Shown here piece after piece: positions 1 through 7,780 of a stretch of DNA of 64,000 nt. How positions within the stretch are numbered: position 1 is the stretch's first letter; the number at the start of each line of letters is the position of its first letter. The notes under the pieces were generated by a model. The model saw only the letters and a list, made by a program, of their open reading frames with translations. It did not search any database and was not told where the DNA came from. Origin of the DNA: Natrialba swarupiae. Lineage in GTDB: Archaea; Halobacteriota; Halobacteria; Halobacteriales; Natrialbaceae. The stretch is taken from positions 124,001 to 188,000 of the forward strand of contig NZ_VTAW01000004.1 of assembly GCF_008245225.1 (NCBI RefSeq), written 5' to 3'. A program made the position numbers and the translations under genes.

Positions 1-1340
1 GGTTCTGATGGCGATTCAGCAGTTTCCACATCGACCGGCTCGTCCAGCGCTCCATCGTCGCCGAGATCTTCCTCGAGCGTCTCGTCGAGAGCGTCGTCGT
101 CTTCCTCGAGTTCGTCGCCGAGGAGTTCGTCCATGCTGACTTCCTCTTCGTCGTCGAACTCGTCGAACTCGAGTTCGTCGAGTTCGTCCTGGAGTTCGTC
201 GAACCCGACCGTATCGACCTCTTCTTTCAGTTCCGCGAAGACGGACTCGGCGTCCTCGACCTCTTCATCTGAGCTGGTGTCGGCGGCCGAAGTGGCGTCG
301 GCGGCGGACGTCTCGTCTCGAGTGGTAGGGTCGCTAGCCCCGCTTGACTCGTCTTCGGCCTGTTCGTCCGCCTGGTCGAACAGGTCATCGAACGAACCGG
401 CCTCGCCCATCTCGTCGAAGACGTCGAGATCCTCGTCGGCTTCGACTTCCTTGATTTTCTCGTCTAAGTCGTCGAACTCGTCGAACTCATCGAGAAGTTC
501 GTCGACGCCGAGATCTCGAGCTTCGTCCGAGGAGATGTCCGCGCGGTCGACGTCTTCGGCGAGCATTCCAGCTTCGGTTGGCAGATCCAGATCACCGTCT
601 TCTCGAGACGCGGTCTCGAACTCGACGGTTACCTCGCGGATCCCGAAGGCGGTCACCTCCTCGACGGACTCGAGGCCTGAGACGATCGCCTGCTCACCGA
701 CGGCACAGCCGAAGACCGCGTCGAACTGGCCGCCGTACGTTCCATCGTCGATCCGGTCGGCGGACGGAACCGTTCCGATCAGGTCGAAGGCGTCGATCAA
801 CGCGTCGACGACTAACGATCCGTTCGTCGGTCCCTCGTCCACGCCGGCTTCGTCGATCGCGATCCGGGCGAGATACGCATCGTGGTTCTCGTCTGCCGGC
901 GGATCGAACCGCGACAGAATCGACGGGACTTCCTCGTCCGACGGCGCGTCGACCGACGTCGTCACCGACGTCTCGAGGTGGTCGCGAAGCGTTCGAATCG
1001 TCGCTGACGGGTCCGTCTCGATTTCGCCGTCGGCGTCGACCTCGTCGACCATCGTCTCGAGTTGGTCGACGGCGTCGAAGACGTCGTCCATCAGTTCGGC
1101 CGTGACGTCGATATCGCCAGCACGGACCGCATCGAGGAGGTCCTCTATGCCGTGTGCGAGGTCACTTGCCGACTCGAGCCCGGCCGCACCGCAGTTGCCT
1201 TTGAGCGTGTGGGCGATCCGAAAGATGTTCTCGATCGCATCCTCGTCGTCGGGGTTCCGCTCGAGAGTCAACAGCGCGTTGTTCAACTGCGTGATTCGTT
1301 CGTGACTCTCCTGTACGAACTCCGTCCAGTACTCAGTCAT
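1..1340 (-). CDS. cheA: Chemotaxis histidine kinase CheA, N-terminal part (cut by window edge)
   Basis: CheA autophosphorylates on a histidine and passes the phosphate to CheY and CheB. About 446 residues are visible. The Hpt domain comes first, with the phospho-acceptor H44 in RIAHTLKGNCGAAG. A P2-like response-regulator docking region follows at about residues 150-240. After it comes a long Asp/Glu-rich linker. The dimerisation, ATPase and CheW-like domains lie beyond base 1, so kinase activity cannot be judged here. The ATG at 1340 overlaps the end of cheB by 8 nt, which points to translational coupling in a cheY-cheB-cheA operon. Long reading frames on the plus strand are antisense shadows of the acidic codons. 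Confidence 0.95.
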   Translation of the reverse strand, partial: MTEYWTEFVQESHERITQLNNALLTLERNPDDEDAIENIFRIAHTLKGNCGAAGLESASDLAHGIEDLLDAVRAGDIDVTAELMDDVFDAVDQLETMVDEVDADGEIETDPSATIRTLRDHLETSVTTSVDAPSDEEVPSILSRFDPPADENHDAYLARIAIDEAGVDEGPTNGSLVVDALIDAFDLIGTVPSADRIDDGTYGGQFDAVFGCAVGEQAIVSGLESVEEVTAFGIREVTVEFETASREDGDLDLPTEAGMLAEDVDRADISSDEARDLGVDELLDEFDEFDDLDEKIKEVEADEDLDVFDEMGEAGSFDDLFDQADEQAEDESSGASDPTTRDETSAADATSAADTSSDEEVEDAESVFAELKEEVDTVGFDELQDELDELEFDEFDDEEEVSMDELLGDELEEDDDALDETLEEDLGDDGALDEPVDVETAESPSE

Positions 1341-2511
1341 ATGTCTCACCCGTGAACGTGGCGGTGATCTTCTCGACGAGTTCCGTTGCAGGAACGATGT
1401 CGTCGACGCAGCCGGTCCGAATTGCCTGACAGGGGATTCCGAACACTGGACTCGTTTCTTCGTCCTGTGCGATCGTGTATCCGCCGGCGGCGTCGATCGC
1501 TTCGATTCCGGCCGCACCGTCCCGTCCCATGCCGGTTAGGACGACGCCACAGATCGGGTCGGCGACCCGATCTGCGACGCTTTGCATCGTGACGTCGATC
1601 GACGGCTTGACGCCGTGGACGGGATCGTCGTCGTCGAGACGGAGCCGAAGGTTCCCGCCGACGTTGTTCGATACCTGGAGGTGTGCCCCTCCTGGGGCGA
1701 CCGCCACCTCTCCTGGGCCGATTCTGTCGCCGTCGGCCGCTTCTCGAACGTCGTACTCGCTGACCGTCTCGAGTCGCTGTGCGAACCGCTCGGTAAACGC
1801 CGCCGGCATGTGCTGGACGATCAGCAGTTTCGCCCCCAGTTCCAGGGGGAGTCGTTCGAGCACGTGTTCGACGATCTTCGGACCGCCAGTCGATGCGCCG
1901 ACGACAATCGTTGGCTCGGCGTCGGATTCCGTGGGAACGTCGACGGGGCGAACCGTCGGCGTCTGAGCTGACTGCGTTCCGGTTGGACTGGCACTCGGTT
2001 TCGAATCGACGCCGTCGTTTCCGGTCGACGTGACGGTTCCGGATGCGGTCACCTGTCCGGACTGGGTCGACCGAACCGCTCGCGCGGTCGACGTCGTTCG
2101 AGCGACCGCAAGCGACGAGACGTCGGCATCGTCGAGTGCGTCGACCTTGTCGACGAGTTCGTCCACGAGGTGTGCGACGTTTCTCGACCCGGATCCGTCG
2201 GGTTTCGAGAGAAAGTCGACCGCTCCGCGTTCGAGCGCGTCGAGGGTCGCTTCCGCCCCGGCTTCCGTATACGCACTGAGCATGACGATCGGTGTCGGGT
2301 TCGTCGCCATGATTCGCTCGACGGCTTCGATCCCGTCCATCTCGGGCATTTCGACGTCCATCGTCACGACGTCCGGATCGAACGCCGACATCGTCTCGAG
2401 GGCGTCGGTCCCGTTCACAGCCGTTTCGACCTCGTATCCACTACCTGTGAGTGCGTTGTCGATAACCGTCCGCATGAACCGGGAGTCGTCGACAACGAGT
2501 ACTCGCGTCAT
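1333..2511 (-). CDS. cheB: Chemotaxis protein-glutamate methylesterase CheB
   Basis: CheB removes methyl groups from (and can deamidate) the signalling helices of chemotaxis transducers, giving adaptation. The 392-residue product starts with a receiver domain: acidic pocket D8/D9 and phospho-acceptor D52 in TMDVEMPEMDG. After a Ser/Thr-rich linker comes the esterase domain. Its catalytic triad is visible as Ser in GASTGGPK, His in VQHMPAAF and Asp in LTGMGRDG. The open frame continues 184 codons upstream, but that stretch lies over cheY and its promoter and is Arg-rich. The ATG at 2511, which overlaps the cheY stop by 4 nt (ATGA), is therefore taken as the start. Confidence 0.97.
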   Translation of the reverse strand: MTRVLVVDDSRFMRTVIDNALTGSGYEVETAVNGTDALETMSAFDPDVVTMDVEMPEMDGIEAVERIMATNPTPIVMLSAYTEAGAEATLDALERGAVDFLSKPDGSGSRNVAHLVDELVDKVDALDDADVSSLAVARTTSTARAVRSTQSGQVTASGTVTSTGNDGVDSKPSASPTGTQSAQTPTVRPVDVPTESDAEPTIVVGASTGGPKIVEHVLERLPLELGAKLLIVQHMPAAFTERFAQRLETVSEYDVREAADGDRIGPGEVAVAPGGAHLQVSNNVGGNLRLRLDDDDPVHGVKPSIDVTMQSVADRVADPICGVVLTGMGRDGAAGIEAIDAAGGYTIAQDEETSPVFGIPCQAIRTGCVDDIVPATELVEKITATFTGETYD

Positions 2512-2870
2512 GCCGCAGCGACGTCCGTGAGAGCCTTTCTGACGCTCGGTTCTTCGAACGGTTTCGTCACGTAGCCATCCGCACCGGCTTTCACCGCCAG
2601 TTTCATCTTCTCGCGTTGCCCGACGCTCGTACACATGATCACGCGGGCGTTTGGATCGATCTTTTTGATCGCAGCGGTCGCCTTGATCCCGTTGCACTTC
2701 GGCATGACGATGTCCATCATGACGATGTCGGGATCGTGTTCTTTGTACAGCTTTACGGCCTCGGCACCGTTCGTTGCCTCTCCAATGATGCGGTAATCCT
2801 GCTCTAAAATTTGTCGCAGTAGATTCCGCATAAAATGAGAGTCGTCTACGATGAGAACCCCTGTCGACAT
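2508..2870 (-). CDS. cheY: Chemotaxis response regulator CheY
   Basis: This is a single-domain receiver of 120 residues, the normal CheY length. It is phosphorylated by CheA and, in archaea, acts on the archaellum motor through adaptor proteins such as CheF. All key residues are present: D9/D10 acidic pocket, D53 phospho-acceptor in VMMDIVMPK, T81/S82 and K103 in TKPFEE. It is the first gene of cheY-cheB-cheA and overlaps cheB by 4 nt. No effector domain is attached. Confidence 0.97.
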   Translation of the reverse strand: MSTGVLIVDDSHFMRNLLRQILEQDYRIIGEATNGAEAVKLYKEHDPDIVMMDIVMPKCNGIKATAAIKKIDPNARVIMCTSVGQREKMKLAVKAGADGYVTKPFEEPSVRKALTDVAAA

Positions 2871-2915
2871 TTAGTAGTACACCGGCCGATAATACAAAAA
2901 GAACTACTATAAATG
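2871..2915 (-). promoter_or_regulatory. Promoter region of the cheY-cheB-cheA operon
   Basis: This AT-rich stretch stands out from the GC-rich surroundings. On the minus strand it carries a TATA-like element (CATTTATAGTAG, about 2904-2914) some 38 nt before the cheY ATG. The heptamer TAGTAGT next to the start codon is repeated inverted (ACTACTA) at the TATA element, forming an inverted repeat that brackets the expected transcription start. This could be an operator; that is inference. Confidence 0.5.
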
Positions 2916-3014
2916 CTGTCTCCCGGTTATCAATCGTGATAACAGTGAGATAACACCATACTCGGCGCTCTCTGTCCTGTGGTGAGTCAACGAAAGGAAC
3001 GCGACTAATACCGT

Positions 3015-3080
3015 TCCAACCGTCAGCCGATGGGTGAAACCGGACGACAGCCATCGGTTTCACCCATCAGTTCAGTTGGA
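3015..3080. repeat. Family C hairpin element, copy 1
   Basis: A 66-bp imperfect palindrome. The inner stem is perfect over 14 bp (3029-3042 with 3055-3068: GATGGGTGAAACCG and its complement) and an outer stem pairs TCCAAC with GTTGGA. The right arm ends ATCAGTTC, as in the copies at 17373 and 33550. It lies 6 nt beyond the stop codon of the cheW gene at 3087. It could serve as a 3' processing or termination structure, or be a miniature mobile element. Confidence 0.7.
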
Positions 3081-3086
3081 CCACGA

Positions 3087-3818
3087 TTAGCCCTGATCTG
3101 TGGCCCGATCGGACACGAGGTGGCCGGACGCAGCGAGGAGATTCTCTACGTTGATCAGCGGGATCACATCGACGACGAGCTGTGCCGTTGTACGGACCGA
3201 TTCCGAGTCGTCGCCCGTCTCGCCGCCGCGATCGGTCGGCGTGATCGACTCCGCCACCGGAGCGACGTCCTCCGCAGTCGATTGTGCCGATCCGTCGCCC
3301 CGGCTTCGTCGCGTCGATCGGTGTTCGCGTTCGAGGAGTGCGTCCACCAGTGGGTGCTCGAGCGGCTCGCTCGAGTAACCCCGTTGCTCGACATTGTCCG
3401 GGGAGAGGACGGCCCGTTCGGGGATAGCGTCGACGCTGAGAACGTCGTCGATTCTGGCCGCCGCCGACTGTTCGTCGCCGGACGTATCGAAGACGAGTAG
3501 CTGTTCTCGACCCGGACGCTCCTCGGTGACGGGAAAGTGGTCCGTGATGTCGATCACTGCCGTTATTTCTCCACGAAGATCCATCATTCCCTCGATGGCA
3601 CGTGGCGTCCGGGGTACACGGGTCAAATCGTCCGGAACGTCGGTAATCGTTCTGACGTCGTCGACTGGCACCGCCAGTCTATGCTCGCCGATTCCAAACA
3701 GCACGAACCGGAGGAGTTCCTGCTCTTCTTCGGCCCGATCCGGCGACTCGCGTTGCGTTCGGTTCTCCGCGGCACCGATATCGATTCCGAGGAGCTTCTC
3801 GGGTAGGTCCGGGGCCAT
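3087..3818 (-). CDS. cheW: CheW-domain chemotaxis coupling protein
   Basis: CheW bridges CheA to transducers. The 243-residue product has a roughly 35-residue acidic N-terminal extension, then the CheW fold (RFVLFGIGEHRLAVPVDDVR, the DLRGEITAVIDI core). Before the last strands (VDVIPLINVENLL) there is an unusual hydrophilic insert of about 50 residues, rich in Arg, Ser, Asp and Glu. The ATG at 3818 was chosen over 3905 because the upstream 29 codons are Arg/Thr-rich and uncharacteristic. It points the same way as cheY but has its own upstream region. Confidence 0.9.
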   Translation of the reverse strand: MAPDLPEKLLGIDIGAAENRTQRESPDRAEEEQELLRFVLFGIGEHRLAVPVDDVRTITDVPDDLTRVPRTPRAIEGMMDLRGEITAVIDITDHFPVTEERPGREQLLVFDTSGDEQSAAARIDDVLSVDAIPERAVLSPDNVEQRGYSSEPLEHPLVDALLEREHRSTRRSRGDGSAQSTAEDVAPVAESITPTDRGGETGDDSESVRTTAQLVVDVIPLINVENLLAASGHLVSDRATDQG

Positions 3819-3901
3819 CGTTCTTGTTCGTGTATCTAATCCCAGCGATAAAACGTTGACTCTCGGCTGAACGTCTCGATAGCGTGTTCGACCCGCTCTG
3901 A

Positions 3902-3936
3902 TCAAAACACTTATTTACACTGTCGGATCGCGTTAG
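3902..3936 (+). promoter_or_regulatory. Promoter of the second cheW-like gene
   Basis: ATCAAAACACTTATTTACAC contains a clear TATA element (about 3911-3917), roughly 25 nt before the ATG at 3937. This suggests a leaderless transcript. It is divergent from the cheW gene on the other strand. Confidence 0.55.
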
Positions 3937-4404
3937 ATGACGATGGCATCGTTCTCAAACAGCGGTGGAAACGACAGCGAATCGGACCAGGTTGCGGTCC
4001 TCGCCTTCTCACTCGCCGATCGGCAGTATTGCGTTCGAGTCGACGCCGTCATATCCGTTCTCGGCGTCGGAGACACGAGCACGGTAGACACCGCAGAAGA
4101 TCCGTGGAATGCAGGCTCGATTACGGTCGACGGCGACCAGGTCCGCGTCGTCGACCTCCAGCGTATCTTCGGGCCGACGAACCAGACGCCGAATCGCGCC
4201 GACGAGTCCGAACTGATCGTCCTCTCGGAGATGGACGAATCCGACGCTCGGTACGGTTGGCTGGTCGACGACGTCGACGTAACCAGAACTGTGTCGACGA
4301 TCGACCTCGAGCCGGCTCGCAGGAGTGCGCGGTTCGTCAAAGGGAGTTTCGAGTTCGACGGCCGGGAACTCGTCTGGCTCGACGAGCGCGAGATCCATCC
4401 GTAG
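3937..4404 (+). CDS. Divergent CheW-like protein
   Basis: The 155-residue product matches the CheW beta-barrel pattern: VAVLAFSLADRQYCVRVDAV, then GSITVDGDQVRVVDLQRIFG, then a C-terminal strand-rich part ending FEFDGRELVWLDER. It is shorter and more divergent than the neighbouring CheW and lacks its insert. It probably couples particular transducers to CheA or acts as a competing adaptor; this is inference. The ATG at 3937 fits the TATA element; an in-frame ATG at 3943 is possible. It is transcribed away from the che operon. Confidence 0.8.
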   Translation: MTMASFSNSGGNDSESDQVAVLAFSLADRQYCVRVDAVISVLGVGDTSTVDTAEDPWNAGSITVDGDQVRVVDLQRIFGPTNQTPNRADESELIVLSEMDESDARYGWLVDDVDVTRTVSTIDLEPARRSARFVKGSFEFDGRELVWLDEREIHP

Positions 4405-4974
4405 CGTTCCAAACACCGACCGGTGAGTGATACCGACTGCGATGAGTCTGTCCCGGTCGATCGCCGACCGTTCTCCGATCGACCGCCAATCGTGCGGTCT
4501 GCTGTGGGTCCGTTCCGACGTATCCGCCGCATGGCTCGCGGGTACGCAGGTCCATCGGGACAGTGACTCGTATCGGAACAACCCGTATGAGCCCGAACAC
4601 TCGCCGTCGAGCCCATTCTTCGCAGGGGGTATCGTGGCCAGTCGAACGTGTCGCCGCGTATCTGGCGACACCGTGTGTCGATCCCCAGACGAGAAATCTC
4701 TGGACACCGACAATCAAAGAGGACTATTGCCACTCGCGGTGACTGTTCGAGCGTAGTGTAACTCGAGGTGGGCGCTCGATTCGGGGATACGGCTGGCAGC
4801 CGGTTTCCGTCGCTTGAGGACACTGTAACGACGAACGCGGCTCGGAATCGGGTGATGTGGGTGGTTCTGGCCGGGGGAGCTGAGCGTATCGGGCTCCGCA
4901 GGTCGGTACCGGATGATGCTCCGCTGGAGCTGATCCGCCAGAACAGGTAAGCGGTTCGCTCCGAACAGAGTGGT
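4405..4974. other. 570-base stretch without a convincing gene
   Basis: Several open frames exist on both strands (the longest plus-strand one is about 109 codons at 4427) but their residue make-up is Arg/Ser-rich and not haloarchaeal. None has a start with a nearby TATA element. No tRNA, clear hairpin or repeat was seen. It may be decayed coding sequence. Confidence 0.5.
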
Positions 4975-5811
4975 ATGGAACGGCTCCCCCTTGGCATCTC
5001 TCGGCTCGATCGCATGATCGGCGGCGGTGCACCGGCCGGAAGCGTCGTCTTGCTCGCCGGGGACTCCGGTGGGGGTGCCCGGGAGTTTTGTTACACCAGC
5101 GCGGTGATGAACGGGCTCGCGGCGACCGACTCCGAGCTGTTCGACCTCCACTACGGGGACCTCGAACCGGGAACGACGGTTCCGGAGGAAGTCCACTACG
5201 TCTCGTTTACGGACGGACGGGAGGCAGTCGTCGACGAGATGTCGGTCGTAATCGACGACGAGATCGTCGAGGGAGGAATGACCGACGTCGAGTTCGTCGA
5301 CCTGGCGCGAGAGTACTTTCAGTTGACGCCGGTTCCGACCGAGTGGTACACAGATCAGCCTACCGACCTCACTGACCTCGGGGAGTACACCGGTAACAGC
5401 AACGTCTTCGAGGCGTTCGCCGATTACCTGACCGCTCACGCGTCGGAAAACCTCGTCGTCGTCGACTCGATCACCGATCTCGTCGTCTCCGTCGACGACC
5501 AGCTCAGCTGGGAGGAACTCGTGGTCGCGTTGAAAGGGCTCGCTCGAGCGTCCCATCAGTGGAACGGCGTGGTACTGTTGCTTGTCAACGCCGACACGCT
5601 CACACCGACACAGCTCGGCCGGCTGAAGGAGGCCGCCGACGGAACGCTCCGTTTCGAGTGGGAAAGCGGAGGGTCCGAGCGCGCACGGACGCTCGTCGTC
5701 GAACAGTTCCGGAGCGTACTCTCGCGACTCGAAGACGAGAACGTCGCCCGGTTCGAAACCGAGATTCACGACGCCGGCTTCGATATCAGCAACGTTCGAA
5801 AGATTCGGTAA
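4975..5811 (+). CDS. RecA/KaiC-superfamily (HTR-like) protein with degenerate P-loop
   Basis: The 278-residue product has the N-terminal signature of GvpD/KaiC-type RecA-fold proteins (LGISRLDRMIGGGAPAGSVV) and a Walker-B-like strand (NLVVVDSITDLV). The P-loop reads GDSGGGAR, lacking the Lys of GxxGxGK[S/T], so ATP hydrolysis is doubtful. Such proteins are often labelled HTR-like in haloarchaea and lie near taxis genes, as here. The role is unknown; a regulatory or scaffold function near chemotaxis is inference. It is transcribed toward the next three genes. Confidence 0.75.
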   Translation: MERLPLGISRLDRMIGGGAPAGSVVLLAGDSGGGAREFCYTSAVMNGLAATDSELFDLHYGDLEPGTTVPEEVHYVSFTDGREAVVDEMSVVIDDEIVEGGMTDVEFVDLAREYFQLTPVPTEWYTDQPTDLTDLGEYTGNSNVFEAFADYLTAHASENLVVVDSITDLVVSVDDQLSWEELVVALKGLARASHQWNGVVLLLVNADTLTPTQLGRLKEAADGTLRFEWESGGSERARTLVVEQFRSVLSRLEDENVARFETEIHDAGFDISNVRKIR

Positions 5812-5885
5812 TCGGTCGGGAGCGGGCCCATCGCGGATCGAGTCGGCAACAATCCTTATCAGGCGATCAGCCGTAATTGGAACGC

Positions 5886-6560
5886 ATGGCCGGCGAGAAC
5901 CACGAAAGCGGCGGCGTCTCGGTCACAGCACCGGCCGACACCGACGACCTCGAGGACCGGATCGAGGCCCAACGCGAGGAGTTTACGGATCTCCTCGAGG
6001 ACGTCCGATCGCGTGTCGTCCAGGTCAAACGCGAGACCGACGACAAAGCGCCGGCCGATCACGAACACGAATCGTACGCCCCGCGCGAGGATGTCGCCGA
6101 CTTTCAAAACGACCTCGAGGAACTCGAGCGTCGCCTCGAGACAGGATTCGACAACTACGAGGAGATCGTCGAACAGTTACTGGATCGGATCGAGGTTCTC
6201 GAGGATCGATCGACGATTCTCGCGAAAACGGTCGCAGCGATACGCGATCGACCCGACGGAGAACGCGGTCGGAACGCGGTCGACCGTCTCCAACGCCGAG
6301 CGAACCGACAGGGGATTCGAACCGCGACCTGTGAAAACTGTGACTCGAGCGTCGATCTCGCCCTGTTGAACGTCCCCGAGTGTCCACACTGTGAGAGCCC
6401 GATCGCCGACGTCGTCGGGGACTCGTCTCTCTTTGGCTCCGACAGACTCGTCATCGGCGACCCTGACGAGTCGGCTCCCCCAGAACCGACTGACGGGGAG
6501 GGCCCCAGCCGCCCAGAACCGACTGATCAGAAGGACTCGACGACGGACGAACGCCGATGA
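5886..6560 (+). CDS. Coiled-coil protein with C-terminal zinc site
   Basis: I do not recognise a named family. The 224-residue product has a long heptad-like helical region (about residues 20-120, rich in Glu/Leu/Arg). Then comes a zinc-ribbon-like motif C149-x2-C152 and C166-x2-C169 (CPHC). The tail is Pro/Asp-rich and disordered. The ATG at 5886 was preferred to the TTG at 5877 because a TATA-like AATCCTTATC lies about 30 nt upstream. The stop overlaps the next gene by 4 nt (ATGA), so the two are coupled. Confidence 0.75.
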   Translation: MAGENHESGGVSVTAPADTDDLEDRIEAQREEFTDLLEDVRSRVVQVKRETDDKAPADHEHESYAPREDVADFQNDLEELERRLETGFDNYEEIVEQLLDRIEVLEDRSTILAKTVAAIRDRPDGERGRNAVDRLQRRANRQGIRTATCENCDSSVDLALLNVPECPHCESPIADVVGDSSLFGSDRLVIGDPDESAPPEPTDGEGPSRPEPTDQKDSTTDERR

Positions 6561-7015
6561 CGGACCGCGACGAGCCGCTCTCCGATCTCGCTGCGACCGT
6601 TTCGGAGGGCTCGAGCGAGCACGGCGCCGACTCCGAACTCGAGTTCGACGCAGACGCCGAGTTCGATGGTGATACCGACGCTCACCTCGAGTACGCCGTC
6701 GACACAGACGCCGAGTTCGACGACCTATTCACACGCGAAGATGTCACGGAGATCGACGGTGAGCGTCTCTGGCGACGTCTCGAGGAGGTTCGATCGGCCG
6801 ATACGTCCGACCATAGCCGAGACGTTCGGACCGTCGACAAGCACGTTTACTGTCATAAGTGCGATCACTTCTCGTCGCCGCCGGAGGTCGGCTGTGGTCG
6901 GGACGGAACGGATATCCTCGGAATGCCGACCCTGGAGACGTTTCGGGTCGTCGACTGCCCGGTCGTCCGCGAAAACGACGACCTCGAGCGACGGAGCGGC
7001 GGCTCGGATCGGTGA
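6557..7015 (+). CDS. Small acidic protein with four-cysteine site
   Basis: This is a conserved-hypothetical type. The 152-residue product has a highly acidic first 65 residues (runs such as FDADAEFDGDTD). Then comes a compact domain with C99, C102 (YCHKC), C113 and C134 (VVDCPVV), probably a zinc site. It is translationally coupled to the coiled-coil protein upstream, suggesting a shared function. The next gene is TFS, so a link to nucleic-acid metabolism is possible but not shown. Confidence 0.75.
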   Translation: MTDRDEPLSDLAATVSEGSSEHGADSELEFDADAEFDGDTDAHLEYAVDTDAEFDDLFTREDVTEIDGERLWRRLEEVRSADTSDHSRDVRTVDKHVYCHKCDHFSSPPEVGCGRDGTDILGMPTLETFRVVDCPVVRENDDLERRSGGSDR

Positions 7016-7064
7016 TCGATCTCGACGGGAGCGTTTTTGTTTCCGACGCCGTAGATGCGCGTAT

Positions 7065-7394
7065 ATGCAGTTCTGTGACGACTGTGGCTCGATGATGAAA
7101 GCCCACGGAGAGCGCATGGTGTGTACGAACGACGACTGTGACGCCTCGAGCGAGCGAGACCGCGACCGCGAGGACGAGTTCGTGACGACCGAGTCACAGA
7201 TCTTCGACGACGTGATCGAATCGGACGAGGGAGCCAACTTCGAGGGGAAGCCGAAAGCGACTGACGTCGTCTGTGACGAGTGTGGGACCGAAGAAGCGTG
7301 GTACACGATCAAGCAGACGGCGTCGGCAGACGAACCGCCGACGCGCTTTTTCAAGTGCACCGAGTGTGGCTACCGGTGGCGTGAGTACAACTGA
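7065..7394 (+). CDS. tfs: Transcription factor S (TFS), RNA polymerase cleavage factor
   Basis: TFS stimulates RNA cleavage by stalled RNA polymerase and resembles TFIIS and Rpb9. The 109-residue protein has the usual length. The N-terminal ribbon has C4, C7, C20, C25 and the C-terminal ribbon C70, C73, C98, C101. The catalytic acidic pair D89-E90 lies in SADEPPT, so cleavage activity is expected. The open frame extends far upstream but the ATG at 7065 begins the canonical MQFCDDCG. A T-rich element (about 7030-7042) could be its promoter. Confidence 0.96.
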   Translation: MQFCDDCGSMMKAHGERMVCTNDDCDASSERDRDREDEFVTTESQIFDDVIESDEGANFEGKPKATDVVCDECGTEEAWYTIKQTASADEPPTRFFKCTECGYRWREYN

Positions 7395-7442
7395 ACAAAA
7401 ATCTGAAATCGCCATAGCTTTGGCTGCAGGGTGTGAGCGCCC

Positions 7443-7478
7443 AAAAAATCGAGAGTGTTATTTGTCGCTGTAAGCGAC
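7443..7478 (-). terminator. Probable terminator of the cold-shock gene
   Basis: Downstream of the cold-shock stop codon (minus strand) a 6-bp hairpin (GTCGCT/AGCGAC, 7464-7478) is followed about 15 nt later by a run of six T (7443-7448). The region separates the convergent tfs and cold-shock genes. Confidence 0.45.
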
Positions 7479-7493
7479 GAGTATCTCTCGGTA

Positions 7494-7700
7494 TTACAGT
7501 CGGACGACGTTCGCGGCGCGAGGCCCCTTCGGTGAGGACTCGATGTCGAACTCGACTTCAGTCCCTTCCGTCAGGTCCTCTCCGCCGACGTCCTCCATGT
7601 GGAAGAACACGTCTTCGTCGTCGTCGAGATCGCCGTCGTCAGTCGAAATGAAACCGTAACCGCCAGTGTCGTTGAAGAAATCAACCTTTCCGTTTGCCAT
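7494..7700 (-). CDS. cspA: Cold-shock domain protein (CspA family)
   Basis: This is a single-stranded nucleic-acid chaperone of 68 residues with the normal cold-shock fold. RNP1 is GYGFIS (14-19) and RNP2 is DVFFHM (30-35). Halophilic adaptation is visible as an acidic loop, DDGDLDDDED, between the two motifs. It is convergent with tfs and probably monocistronic. Upstream lies the tnpB remnant. Confidence 0.95.
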   Translation of the reverse strand: MANGKVDFFNDTGGYGFISTDDGDLDDDEDVFFHMEDVGGEDLTEGTEVEFDIESSPKGPRAANVVRL

Positions 7701-7743
7701 TGCGAATAGACGTACGACCAGAACGCGGATAACACTTTCGTGA

Positions 7744-7759
7744 GTCGCGGTACCGCGAC
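7744..7759. repeat. 16-bp perfect palindrome in the cspA upstream region
   Basis: GTCGCGGTACCGCGAC is a perfect palindrome between the cspA promoter region and the tnpB remnant. It may be part of the right end of the decayed insertion sequence (IS200/IS605 ends fold as hairpins) or an operator for cspA. Confidence 0.4.
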
Positions 7760-7780
7760 ACCTGATGTGAACTGCCCTGC

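Noticed and set aside
133-1305. 390-codon plus-strand frame opposite cheA
   Set aside because: Ser/Arg-rich composition is that of the antisense of acidic haloarchaeal codons; the minus strand encodes a clear CheA Hpt domain.
2512-3063. N-terminal extension of cheB over cheY and its promoter
   Set aside because: The extra 184 codons lie over cheY, are Arg-rich and precede a perfect receiver start at 2511.
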